Assembly: GCF_003268275.1 (NCBI RefSeq)
Contig: NZ_QLYR01000001.1
Span: 946,542-1,010,541, forward strand
DNA length: 64,000 nucleotides
Reading direction: 5' to 3'
From: Hydrogeniiclostridium mannosilyticum
GTDB lineage: Bacteria; Bacillota; Clostridia; Oscillospirales; Acutalibacteraceae
How positions within the stretch are numbered: the stretch's first letter is position 1; each line of letters begins with the position of its first letter. Below the pieces are notes generated by a model. It did no database searches. It saw only the letters and a program-made list of their open reading frames with translations, and had not been told where the DNA came from. A program made the position numbers and the translations under genes. Of the stretch, positions 26,360 to 34,843 are shown in pieces.

Positions 26360-26522
26360 GGGCTCCTATAACGGCAGGGCTTCGCGCGTGCGCCCCGCCG
26401 CCGGAGGCTCAAGGCGGGAGGGCCCCGAAACGGGCGTCCGCCTGTTTTTTTGCGCCGGAGGATGCTTTTGCCGCAGCAGATAAAAATGAACAGGATTTTT
26501 CGTGAATATCGCCTCTCATCTC

Positions 26523-26551
26523 TTGCTAATAACCGTAAAATATTTTATAAT
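26523..26551 (+). promoter_or_regulatory. Promoter of NifU-like/GGGtGRT operon
   Basis: TTGCTA, 17-base spacer, TATAAT. Confidence 0.75.
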
Positions 26552-26612
26552 AAAGTAGATTGCCACACAAAGTCTGAAAGTCAAGGATCAAAAAATCGAA
26601 AGGAGTACCGTT

Positions 26613-27305
26613 ATGAATTATTCCCACGAAGTGGAACAAATGTGTACTATTGCAAAGGGCCCCCATCATGGCCCTGCTCCGATCCCGGAGGAAGGAAAAT
26701 GGGTAAAGGCTTATGAAATCAAGGACATTTCTGGCCTTTCACACGGAATTGGCTGGTGTGCTCCGCAGCAGGGTACCTGCAAATTGACGTTAAATGTGAA
26801 GGACGGCATTGTAGAAGAAGCTTTGGTAGAGACCATCGGCTGCTCCGGCATGACGCATTCCGCAGCAATGGCGGCGGAAATTCTGCCCGGCAAGACGCTG
26901 CTTGAGTGCCTGAACACCGATTTGGTATGCGATGCCATCAATGTCGCCATGCGCGAGCTGTTCAAGCAGCTTGTATACGGCCGCAGCCAGACGGCCTTCT
27001 CAGAGGGCGGCCTGCCGGTTGGCGCCGGCCTGGAGGACCTGGGCAAGGGCCTGCGCTCTCAGGTCGGCACCATGTTCAGCACAAAGGCCAAGGGTGTGCG
27101 CTACATGGAAATGGCCGAGGGTTACGTGCTGAAAATGGCCCTGGATGAGAACGACGAGGTCATTGGCTACCAGTTTGTGAAGCTGGGCAAGATGCTGGAG
27201 GATATCCGCCACGGCATGAGCCCGGACGAGGCGTATAAGAAGAACATCGGCCAGTACGGCCGCTTCGACGGCGCCGCCAAGTACGTAGACCCCCGTGAAG
27301 AATAA
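26613..27305 (+). CDS. Iron-sulfur cluster assembly scaffold, NifU/IscU-like
   Basis: 230 aa, longer than IscU (about 128 aa). The NifU-N-type domain has LNVKDGIVEEALVETIGCSG near residue 70 (equivalent of the central IscU Cys) and LVCDAINVAMRELFKQLVYG near 120. A further GWCAPQQGTC pair lies near residue 55. The C-terminal part (RYMEMAEGYVLKMALDEND ... GYQFVKLGKMLEDIRHG) is family-specific. It probably carries or donates Fe-S clusters. The next gene, GGGtGRT, starts 34 bases later and is its regular partner in Clostridia; no cysteine desulfurase is adjacent. Confidence 0.85.
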   Translation: MNYSHEVEQMCTIAKGPHHGPAPIPEEGKWVKAYEIKDISGLSHGIGWCAPQQGTCKLTLNVKDGIVEEALVETIGCSGMTHSAAMAAEILPGKTLLECLNTDLVCDAINVAMRELFKQLVYGRSQTAFSEGGLPVGAGLEDLGKGLRSQVGTMFSTKAKGVRYMEMAEGYVLKMALDENDEVIGYQFVKLGKMLEDIRHGMSPDEAYKKNIGQYGRFDGAAKYVDPREE

Positions 27306-27339
27306 GCTGACAAAGCAGAAAAAGGAGGACGAAACTATA

Positions 27340-28344
27340 ATGGCTAACGATGTTAAATTTGAAGGCAAAGAAAGAAGAATGGCCAAAATAGAGAAGTGTC
27401 TTGCTGAGTATGGCCTTGCCAGCCTCGAAGACGCTCGTGATTTGTGCCTTTCCAAGGGTATAGATGTAGATAAGATTGTCAAGGGCGTACAGCCCATTGC
27501 ATTTGAAAATGCCAGCTGGGCCTACACGCTGGGCTCCGCCATCGCGCTGAAAAAGGGCGCCGCTTCCGCCGCCGATGCCGCAGAGGCCATCGGCATCGGC
27601 CTGCAGGCGTTCTGCATTCCGGGCTCTGTCGCCGAAACCCGCAAGGTCGGCCTGGGCCACGGCAACCTTGGCGCCATGCTCCTGCGCGACGAGACAAAAT
27701 GCTTCGCGTTTCTCGCCGGCCACGAATCCTTCGCGGCGGCTGAAGGCGCCATCGGCATCGCCCGTACCGCCAACCGTGCCCGCAAGGAGCCGCTGCGCAT
27801 CATCCTCAACGGTTTGGGCAAGGATGCGGCCTATATCATCTCCAGAATCAACGGCTTTACCTATGTAAAGACGGATTATGACTTCTATTCCGACGAGCTC
27901 ACGGTCGTGGAGGAGCGCGCCTTCTCCGACGGCGAGCGTGCGGCGGTTAAATGCTACGGCGCCAACGATGTGCTGGAGGGCGTTGCCATCATGAAGCATG
28001 AGGGCGTGGACGTCTCTATTACCGGCAACTCCACCAACCCGGTGCGTTTCCAGCATCTGGTTGCGGGCACCTACAAGAAGTGGGCGACCGAAAACGGAAA
28101 GAAGTACTTCTCCGTTGCATCCGGCGGCGGCACGGGCCGTACGCTGCACCCGGACAATATGGGCGCGGGCCCTGCTTCCTACGGCCTGACGGACTCCCTC
28201 GGCCGTGTGCACGGGGATGCCCAGTTTGCGGGTTCTTCTTCCGTGCCCGCACACGTGGAAATGATGGGCCTGATCGGCATGGGCAACAACCCCATGGTCG
28301 GCGCCACCGTGGCCTGCGCTGTGGCGGTTTACGAGGCAAAATAA
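27340..28344 (+). CDS. GGGtGRT protein (conserved, function unknown)
   Basis: 334 aa. Carries the family-naming motif ASGGGTGRTLHPDNMG near residue 260. Other conserved parts are LGHGNLGAMLLRDETKCFAF near 100, AFLAGHESFAAAEGAIGIAR, and VPAHVEMMGLIGMGNNPMVG near the C-terminus. There is no membrane segment. RefSeq uses the descriptive name GGGtGRT protein; no activity is established that I know of. Strict pairing with the NifU-like scaffold suggests an iron-sulfur or redox job. Start: ATG 27340 after AAAGGAGG. Confidence 0.88.
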   Translation: MANDVKFEGKERRMAKIEKCLAEYGLASLEDARDLCLSKGIDVDKIVKGVQPIAFENASWAYTLGSAIALKKGAASAADAAEAIGIGLQAFCIPGSVAETRKVGLGHGNLGAMLLRDETKCFAFLAGHESFAAAEGAIGIARTANRARKEPLRIILNGLGKDAAYIISRINGFTYVKTDYDFYSDELTVVEERAFSDGERAAVKCYGANDVLEGVAIMKHEGVDVSITGNSTNPVRFQHLVAGTYKKWATENGKKYFSVASGGGTGRTLHPDNMGAGPASYGLTDSLGRVHGDAQFAGSSSVPAHVEMMGLIGMGNNPMVGATVACAVAVYEAK

Positions 28345-28384
28345 TAGCGGCCTGAGGCCGTGTAAATATGGTTTATCACAGGAA

Positions 28385-28414
28385 AGGAGCTGCCCCGCGG
28401 GGCGGCTCCTTTTT
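28385..28414 (+). terminator. Terminator of NifU-like/GGGtGRT operon
   Basis: AGGAGC-TG-CCCCGCGGGG-CG-GCTCCT stem followed by TTTT. Confidence 0.9.
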
Positions 28415-28633
28415 GTTTGCCGCCGTGCTCCCCGGCAGAAGGCCTTCCGGCCTATTTTGCTTTAGAATCGCGTTGGTTAAGGGGCGGCGCGTTTTTTAAA
28501 ACGATAGGATTTCAGTAAGACGTACGGTTTAAAAATGGAAAAATCTGTTTTTGTGTTGAGAATGACTGATTTTTTTCTTTTCGTACCGTTGAGGACAGGA
28601 TAATGCTTGATAAAGCAGGCGGCTTCCTATGTG

Positions 28634-28649
28634 ATTAGTTACGGCTAAC
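28634..28649. promoter_or_regulatory. Second TTAG-N6-CTAA box
   Basis: ATTAGTTACGGCTAAC resembles the palindrome at 23274-23289 (TTAGTTA conserved, CTAAC conserved). It lies about 65 bases before the surface-protein start. Possible DtxR-like operator. Confidence 0.35.
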
Positions 28650-28714
28650 CGACAGCACTGTAATTGACAACAAAGAGAAAATACACAGGGAGGACGCTAT
28701 TTTTGAAGGGAAAG

Positions 28715-30436
28715 ATGAAAAAGCTTACCTGCACTTTTAGCGCTTGTTTTTTGTTTTTCACTGTCTGTGCTGGGAAGCGGCAGCCCCAAAGTAAGCGCTA
28801 GGGAGCGCTCAGGGGAGGCTTTGGAGGAAACACGGTATACAAAGCGTGCGAAGCTTAAAAGCGAATATCAAAAGATTTATGATGCGGTCTATGACGGCAT
28901 TGACCGCTTGGAAGAGGACTATGCCCCGGGCGCGGTTCTCTTCGATTTTTCGGGTGAGGATATTCTGTTTAATGAGGCCAATGGGGACACCATCTATATT
29001 CCGCTGGGCTCCATACTCAATGACCATCCGGAATTGGAATGGCTGTCGCCCGGCGCGCTGGAGCCGGTTGTCGATGCGGCCGCCGGTAAGCTGACGGGCA
29101 TTCGCCTTAGAAGCGGCATGACCAATGCAAGAATAACGCCCCACCAGGACAAAAGCGTTTTCGACGCTGAAATGAAGGCAATGAATGCCAGAATTTCAGA
29201 AATCCTCTGTAATACGGAGGCCTTTAAAATTATATGCGACAGGCTGGGCATCCCCTGTGTTTTGCTTACGGGCATGCAGCACCAGTGGAATGCGGTGGAG
29301 CTGGACGGGAAATGGTATGCTGTGGATTGTACATGGGGCGACCAAACGGGAAGCGGCAGCCTCGCTTTTGTGCGGCACGACTATTTTCTGGTGGGCACTG
29401 AGACCAAGACGCTCGGGGGAACGTCAACCTACGGGCAGGGCCATATCACCTACAGCACGGTCAACATTCCGCGGCTCAACAGCAAGGGGCTTGCGCTGCT
29501 GAGCGGAGTATCCGGGGCTGATTCAATCTACGATGGGGATCCTCACGGCATATCCGGCGAGCCAGCGGCAACGCATGGCGGCTCAGAAGTAGGCGGGGAT
29601 TTCAGCATTTCCTATTACAAACGCTTGCCCGGCAGGGCCTGGGAAAGCATAGGGACCTCTGCGCCTGTGGATGCGGGCAGCTACATGGCCCGTGTCAGCC
29701 TGCGTACAGCGAATATGAAGGGAAGCAGGCCTTCACCTATGAAATTACTCCGGCGGTATTATCCGGCGACGCCATTGTGATGGAGCTGTCGGATGCCCGA
29801 TACAGCGGAACAGCCGTCACTAAGGAGGTGGCTATCACATACGGCGGGCGGGAGCTCAGGGAAGGAACGGACTATACGGTCGCCTACCGGGACAATGTAG
29901 CAGCCGGCACGGCTGAGATCAGCGTTACCTTTACGTCGCCGCTCAAATACGGCGCGGCGCAGATGAACACGCTGGACGAAAACGGGAAATTTGTGCCGTA
30001 CACGGCGAAGCTGCCCGCAGACACGCCGGTACAGCCGGAGGATAATTGGAGCGAACCGGATGTCACCTGGTCGGAGAATGGCAAAACCTGCACGGCTGTG
30101 TTTACCAATACGGCTACCGGCGAGGTTAAGACGGTTACTGTCAACGCCGTGGGCAAGGTGACGAAGCCGGCCGGCAGCAACAACATGGGCGTGACCACTT
30201 ATACCGCGACCATTGTCTTTAACGGGATGGAATATGTGTATACCAAGGATGTAACCGATGTCCCTGTAACGGACAGCCAGGGGGAGACCTCCACGCCCTC
30301 CGGGCAGGAGGAAGACGCGGCGGACGCGTCTCCGGAAGCCGGTGAAAACAGCACCGTGGTACTTTGGGCGGTACTGTTTACCGGTGGCGCGGGAATGCTG
30401 GCAGCCCTTTACGCCCGCAAAAAGTGTGTCGAATAA
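28715..30436 (+). pseudogene. Secreted transglutaminase-like surface protein with two frameshifts
   Basis: Three frames join into one surface protein. From ATG 28715 the frame runs into a stop, but one base fewer (or two more) in ATGAAAAAGC gives a fine signal peptide, KSLPALLALVFCFSLSVLGS, cleaved near VSA. Then comes a transglutaminase-like domain with FKIICDRLGIPC, GMQHQWNAVELDGKWYAVD and CTWGD; the usual GVCxGYA active-site Cys is not evident. Near 29705 a second one-base change is needed to read SEYEGKQAFTYEITPAVLSG, followed by an MBG-like repeat (YGGRELREGTDYTVAYRDN). The C-terminus is a membrane helix and KKCVE tail. Confidence 0.75.
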
Positions 30437-30507
30437 TTAAGTAAGAGAAAATATCTCTTTTAAGAACGGTTTACATGCCCTTCGTGTATCCGTAAAGGCG
30501 CCCTGTC

Positions 30508-30550
30508 GAGCGGGCTGCTGTGGTTTTCCGCGGCAGCCCGCTCATTTTAT
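30508..30550 (+). terminator. Terminator after surface-protein gene
   Basis: 13-bp stem GAGCGGGCTGCTG/CGGCAGCCCGCTC with a 10-base loop, then ATTTTATT. Confidence 0.85.
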
Positions 30551-30675
30551 TCAGAACGTTCCGCGGCGGAGGCGGCAGCGGAGCACGGCTTACTCACGAT
30601 GGTAGAAAGGCATGCAGGGCGGGCCCGCGCCGCTATGCGGCAAAAAATAAAGACAGCCGTAAAAACAAGCGGTTA

Positions 30676-30718
30676 AAAGCCTCCTGCGTTAGCTTTTGAT
30701 GCTGCGGCAGGAGGCTTT
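30676..30718. terminator. Second terminator-like hairpin
   Basis: AAAGCCTCCTGC/GCAGGAGGCTTT with a 19-base loop; symmetric, so it can serve either strand. Confidence 0.7.
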
Positions 30719-30877
30719 GTATGCCTGGAGGCACAGGCATGGCCTGTTGGAGCGGCCTGGCATGGGTAAAGGCTCTACGCTATTCAAGGCTGGATTCTCC
30801 TCTTCGGTTTTTGTCATAATAAATAGAAAAATGGAGTTAATACACAAAAAACATAAAATTATAAATAAATTTTCATA

Positions 30878-30906
30878 TTGATTTTATAAATTTTGTTCGT
30901 TATAAT
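30878..30906 (+). promoter_or_regulatory. Promoter of secreted EEP-family gene
   Basis: TTGATT, 17-base spacer, TATAAT. Confidence 0.8.
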
Positions 30907-31025
30907 GAAACTGAGAATAAAATTAACAGAATATTAGAGATTGAAAGAATAAAATTCTAAACCGGGCGATCCAATGCTCTGCTTTTTTAAGAGAAATCTT
31001 AAAATAAATTTTAGGAGGAATGATG

Positions 31026-31925
31026 ATGAAAAAAACGCACAACCCAAGCCGAACCCGCAGGCCCCTGGCGATGCTGCTCGCCTGTTTGCTGCTGCTAATC
31101 CCCTTGGTGTTTACGGCGCCGGTTTCCGCAAACACCAAGAGCATGCGTGTCATTACCTTTAATATCAACGCGGACCGCGCCAACGGCAGCGTAGCGGGAA
31201 TTTCCTCGTATATGCTGGGCTCCGGCGCGGACGTCATTGGGCTGCAGGAGGCCTCCTGGGCTGAGACCTCCATCACAGGCCCCAACGCACAGAAGGCAGG
31301 CGGTGAAATTGCAGAGGCGACCAAGGGCGTCTATTCCTGCTACACAGGCATTCCGGACCTGCCGTTCAAGGAGTACGGCTGGGGCTGGCGCAACCCGATC
31401 TTCTGGAAGACGAGCGAATACAACTGGATCACCGGGGGCAGCTACATGATTTCAGAGGTCAAGACGAATAAATTTTTGTGGGATGAGAACAGAATCCGCC
31501 AGGCAACCTCCGCGGACTATAATTCCATCGTGCCGAACCCCATCGCCGCGCCGGAGGGGCGCGCCGCGCGTATTGTCACCTGGGTGGTGCTGGAGGAAAA
31601 GTCCACCGGCAAGCGCTTTATTGTCGCCAACGGTCATATGCCGAACCCGCTGACAGGCCTGGCCTACCGGGGCACACAGATCTATTATGACCGGATGGCG
31701 GAGCTTCAGCGTGAATACAACCTGCCTATGATTTGCATGGGAGATTATAATACCACGAATCTTTCCCCCTTTACCAATAACGGATATACGACCGCCGCGG
31801 CTGACGGTGTGGACCGCATCCTGGTCAAGGGAGTCACTGCTCAGAGCTCCGTGGTAGACAGCGGCGTCAAGGCTGCCTTCAACAGCGACCACTCCGCCGT
31901 ACACGCGGTTGTGAGCGTGCCGTAA
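31026..31925 (+). CDS. Secreted endonuclease/exonuclease/phosphatase-family protein
   Basis: 299 aa. Signal peptide with hydrophobic core AMLLACLLLLIPLVFTAPVS, cleaved near VSA. The EEP fold follows: MRVITFNINADRA, DVIGLQEASW, FIVANGHMPN, LPMICMGDYNTT, GVDRILV and FNSDHSAVHA, with the metal and catalytic residues Asn/Glu/His/Asp in the expected order. It could be an exported DNase, a phospholipase or a sphingomyelinase-like enzyme; the substrate cannot be told. Three ATGs occur in a row; the third (31026) is 7 bases from AGGAGG. Confidence 0.9.
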   Translation: MKKTHNPSRTRRPLAMLLACLLLLIPLVFTAPVSANTKSMRVITFNINADRANGSVAGISSYMLGSGADVIGLQEASWAETSITGPNAQKAGGEIAEATKGVYSCYTGIPDLPFKEYGWGWRNPIFWKTSEYNWITGGSYMISEVKTNKFLWDENRIRQATSADYNSIVPNPIAAPEGRAARIVTWVVLEEKSTGKRFIVANGHMPNPLTGLAYRGTQIYYDRMAELQREYNLPMICMGDYNTTNLSPFTNNGYTTAAADGVDRILVKGVTAQSSVVDSGVKAAFNSDHSAVHAVVSVP

Positions 31926-31971
31926 GCAAGCTTCCGGGCGAGCTCGGAGCATTGGGGAAAACAATCAGTAA

Positions 31972-32006
31972 AAAGGGGGCCGGGTTTTTAAAACCCGGCC
32001 CCCTTT
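31972..32006. terminator. Bidirectional terminator between convergent genes
   Basis: Perfect 16-bp stem AAAGGGGGCCGGGTTT/AAACCCGGCCCCCTTT, ending in T runs on both strands. Confidence 0.93.
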
Positions 32007-32043
32007 GCCATTCTGCCACGCCTGCGGGCGGGCCGTGGGCAGC

Positions 32044-32526
32044 CTATGCCCCCGCCGGTTCCCAGCCCTTGCAGACATCGACCCAGGCCTCGGGGTGTGC
32101 GTGCGTTTCGAGCTCCGCCAGGGTCAGCTCAATTACGCTGTTGCTGCTGCCGCAGGCGGCGACGACGCGCTCAAAGCGCCTGAGTGATGCATCGAGAAAA
32201 ACGCGGACTCCGTCCCGAACGGCGAACGGGCAGACGCCGCCTACCGCGTGGCCGACCAGTGCAAGCGCTTCGTCCGGTGTGAGCATCTTTGCCTTGGCGG
32301 AAAATTGGGCCTTGTATTTGGAATTGTCGATCTTGGCATCGCCTGCGGCGACAATCAAAACCGGTTCGCCACCCACGGAAAAGGACAGCGTTTTGGCAAT
32401 GCGCATCGGCTCACAGCCGACGGCCTGCGCCGCCAGCTCCACCGTTGCACTGGAAACGTCGAATTCCCGGATGCGTCCGTCCATTCCATATTGTTCAAAA
32501 TAAGCTCTTACTGCTTCTGCCGACAT
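32044..32526 (-). CDS. YbaK/EbsC-family aminoacyl-tRNA deacylase
   Basis: 160 aa. The fold shows MRIAKTLSFSVGGEPVLIVA near residue 41, KIDNSKYKAQFSAKAKMLTP, VGHAVGGVCPFAVRDGVRVF near residue 90, and FERVVAACGSSNSVIELTLA. The G-x-V-x-PF segment and the conserved Lys in RIAKTL are typical of the family, which hydrolyses mischarged tRNAs such as Cys- or Ala-tRNAPro. GGGAGGAAC precedes the ATG. It is co-directional with, and directly behind, the pyrophosphatase-like gene. Confidence 0.9.
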   Translation of the reverse strand: MSAEAVRAYFEQYGMDGRIREFDVSSATVELAAQAVGCEPMRIAKTLSFSVGGEPVLIVAAGDAKIDNSKYKAQFSAKAKMLTPDEALALVGHAVGGVCPFAVRDGVRVFLDASLRRFERVVAACGSSNSVIELTLAELETHAHPEAWVDVCKGWEPAGA

Positions 32527-32935
32527 ATTGGTTCCTCCCTGTTTTGAACCACTGCCTCCGCCGGCGGTTTAAAACCCGGTGGAAACGGTGGAGATTCCTG
32601 TGTAGCCGGTCCCCGCAAAGGTGCACGGTACTGTTAAAATATTGTTCCTGAAAATCAATCAGCCGGGCAATCTCGGCTTCGGTGAAATCGGCGTCCACCG
32701 GCACAACCACCCATTTCTCTTCTACGTCGTCGCGGCGGTATACGACGGCGGCCAATACACCGGTAAATTGACGGACAGGTTCGTCGCTGCCGAGAATATA
32801 AGCATCCTGCTCTTCGCCGTCCGCTGCGATTACGCCGGGGACATAGCCGTAGTTGACCGGGTAAACAAGCCCTGGATGTGCTGGGTGTGTGCTGCCCAGC
32901 GGGCGGTCAACTATTACCGTAACGCTTCTTTTCAA
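32495..32935 (-). CDS. Inorganic pyrophosphatase-like protein, C-terminus doubtful
   Basis: TTG start at 32935 after AAAGGAGG. Residues 1-100 match short Clostridial pyrophosphatase-like proteins: VTVIVDRPLGSTHPAHPGLV, YPVNYGYVPGVIAADGEEQD, AYILGSDEPVRQFTGV, and EIARLIDFQEQYFN. After that the frame becomes Arg/His-rich and overlaps the start of the ybaK-like gene by 32 bases. The alternative frame from about 32650 reads VPCTFAGTGYTGISTVSTGF and stops at 32569, just before the next ribosome site. So the true end may be 32569 with a one-base error or mutation. Confidence 0.72.
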   Translation of the reverse strand: MKRSVTVIVDRPLGSTHPAHPGLVYPVNYGYVPGVIAADGEEQDAYILGSDEPVRQFTGVLAAVVYRRDDVEEKWVVVPVDADFTEAEIARLIDFQEQYFNSTVHLCGDRLHRNLHRFHRVLNRRRRQWFKTGRNQYVGRSSKSLF

Positions 32936-32967
32936 TGTGTCGCCTCCTTTTACCCGCAATTTCCCTT

Positions 32968-32996
32968 ATTATAAAATAGGAGCGCGGTTTTGTAAA
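32968..32996 (-). promoter_or_regulatory. Promoter of pyrophosphatase-like/ybaK-like operon
   Basis: Minus-strand TTTACA, 17-base spacer, TATAAT. Confidence 0.8.
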
Positions 32997-33055
32997 TGAC
33001 CAATCCGCCGCTGTCCGCTGGAGTTGAGCCTCTTCATTTTCCTGTCCGCCAAAGG

Positions 33056-33084
33056 TTGAACTGCCCGGTGTATTTTGCTATAAT
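33056..33084 (+). promoter_or_regulatory. Promoter of sialate O-acetylesterase-like gene
   Basis: TTGAAC, 17-base spacer, TATAAT, 38 bases before the start. Confidence 0.8.
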
Positions 33085-33122
33085 GCAGAGGAAAAATGAT
33101 GATTCGTTTAGGAGAATAGAGG

Positions 33123-34610
33123 ATGAAGGAATTGATTACAGCGGAACGCGCTCCCGCCATGCCGCAGCGGAACAGTATTCCCGAAGCGGCGGTGAAGACG
33201 GAAAAAGCCCCCCTGTGTTTGCCGGAGTGGAAGGTAGCGGGGATCTTCTCATCCCATATGGTGCTGCAGCGGGAGAGGCCCATTACCATCTGGGGCTGGA
33301 GCCGCCACACTGGCGCCGTGGTGACAGGGGTATGGGGAGAGGAGACCGTCTCCGCTGCGGTGGACGAGACTGGCAGGTTTGAGCTGGTCTTCCAGCCCCG
33401 GGCGGCCAGCTTTGCCCCTTCGCGGATGACCGTGGCATCGGCGTATGGCAGCGACACCTTTGAGGACGTCCTGTCCGGCGATGTGTGGGTGGTCGGCGGG
33501 CAGTCCAACGCGGAGCTGGCCCTGGCGCCGTGCCTGGGCGACACGCCGGAAATCGCACAGACCCTGCGGGAGGATCACCCCTTCCGCCTATTTACCCAAA
33601 CGCAGGCTTATGCGGTGGAATGCAAGCAGTTCTACCACGAGCCCGCGCGGGATGTGATCAACCCCGAATGGCGCTGGCAGCGGCCCGGGCCAGAAGCGGC
33701 GAAAAGCTTTTCCGCCATTGGCTATTATTTTGCCCGCCTGCTGACGGAGCATGTTCCGGTGCCGGTGGGTGTCGTGATGATGTGCGCCGGCGGGGCCTGC
33801 CTGCGGGAGCTCATGCCCCTGGAGCTGGCGCATGAGCGGGGTTATACCGAGGGGGCGAATATGCCGGCCGGGGGCTATTACAATACCCTGATAGCGCCGC
33901 TGCTCGGCCTGCAGTTCAAGGGTCAGCTCTTTTTCCAGGGGGAAAGCGAGGGCATCTGGAAGGAGATGGCGCTTGCCTATGACGGCGACCTGGCCGCCTT
34001 TGTGGCGGATGAGCGGCAACGGTTCGGTTTCAATTTCAGCTTCTATAACGTGCAGCTCTCGTCCTATAGGGAGGAATGCGATGCGCATTTTCAGCATCTG
34101 TATTGGGTGCGCAGCCGGCAGCTGATGGCGCTGGAGCAGATCCCCAACTCCTACCTTGCCGTCAGCAGAGATTTGGGTTCCCGCCCGGAGGATGCCGATT
34201 TTGCCCATTCCCCGCATAAATATCCACTGGCCCAGCGGCTGGCTGCGCTTGCGCTTGCGGGCGATTACGGCGTGGGCGGCTTGGATGCGGCATATTCGCC
34301 GCTGCCGCTGAGCGCCGTACGGAGGGGCGGTGAGGCGGTAGTGACCTTCCGCTGTGTCAACGGCGGCCTCTCCACCCTGGACGCTGCGCCGCCGGCCGGC
34401 TTTTCCGTACTGGATGCTGCGGGCGCTCAAATACCGGTGCAAGCCCGGATTACCGCTTCAGATACGGTTTGCGTCCAGCTCCCGGAGGGCATGGATATTG
34501 CCGAGGTTCATTTCGCCATGACCAACATGGCCTATGCCGCGCAGGGGAACCTGTGCGGCGGGAGCGGACTGCCGGCGCCCGCCTTCGCGCTGCCGCTGCA
34601 GAACGACTGA
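33123..34610 (+). CDS. Sialate O-acetylesterase-family protein
   Basis: 495 aa. N-terminal part IFSSHMVLQRERPITIWGWS (near residue 41) and the beta domain VWGEETVSAAVDETGRFELV are typical of SASA proteins. The catalytic Ser block is SGDVWVVGGQSNAEL near residue 118. Further blocks are VGVVMMCAGGACLRELMPLE, LFFQGESEGIW, and the His block DADFAHSPHKYPLAQRLAAL. It removes O-acetyl groups from sialic acid or plant/host glycans. No signal peptide is seen, so it may act in the cytosol on imported sugars. GGAG precedes the ATG. Confidence 0.9.
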   Translation: MKELITAERAPAMPQRNSIPEAAVKTEKAPLCLPEWKVAGIFSSHMVLQRERPITIWGWSRHTGAVVTGVWGEETVSAAVDETGRFELVFQPRAASFAPSRMTVASAYGSDTFEDVLSGDVWVVGGQSNAELALAPCLGDTPEIAQTLREDHPFRLFTQTQAYAVECKQFYHEPARDVINPEWRWQRPGPEAAKSFSAIGYYFARLLTEHVPVPVGVVMMCAGGACLRELMPLELAHERGYTEGANMPAGGYYNTLIAPLLGLQFKGQLFFQGESEGIWKEMALAYDGDLAAFVADERQRFGFNFSFYNVQLSSYREECDAHFQHLYWVRSRQLMALEQIPNSYLAVSRDLGSRPEDADFAHSPHKYPLAQRLAALALAGDYGVGGLDAAYSPLPLSAVRRGGEAVVTFRCVNGGLSTLDAAPPAGFSVLDAAGAQIPVQARITASDTVCVQLPEGMDIAEVHFAMTNMAYAAQGNLCGGSGLPAPAFALPLQND

Positions 34611-34759
34611 CCGGGCCGGCAGCTTGCCGGAAAACCGTTTTACCAAACCCAATGGTCGCCGGTCCGGTACAAAAAGAACGAAGTATGCGCAGGGTTTGAA
34701 AAATTTTCTAAATAACTCGCCGTAAATTTCAAATAGCCCTAGAATTCCTTGATTTTTTT

Positions 34760-34768
34760 TGCTATAAT
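34760..34768 (+). promoter_or_regulatory. Extended -10 promoter of ppdK
   Basis: TGCTATAAT, with no good -35 at 17 bases; 75 bases before the start. Confidence 0.5.
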
Positions 34769-34843
34769 AGGGCAAGACACTGTACGAAAAGGTATGAAAC
34801 CGTACTGCGGACATGCAGTGAAAATTTGTAGGAGGTTTGATTC

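Larger units (their letters stand above)
28345..28714. other. Gap with terminator and a palindromic box
   Basis: Contains the operon terminator (28385-28414) and a TTAG-N6-CTAA box (28635-28648). Otherwise AT-rich sequence; I see no gene. Confidence 0.5.
30437..31025. other. Gap with two terminators and the EEP gene promoter
   Basis: Two strong hairpins (30508-30550, 30676-30718) and a good promoter (30878-30906). The last 240 bases are AT-rich. No gene seen. Confidence 0.6.

Noticed and set aside
27160-28254. Minus-strand open frame over the GGGtGRT gene
   Set aside because: Antisense to a conserved gene, with no start signals; low-complexity composition typical of a shadow.
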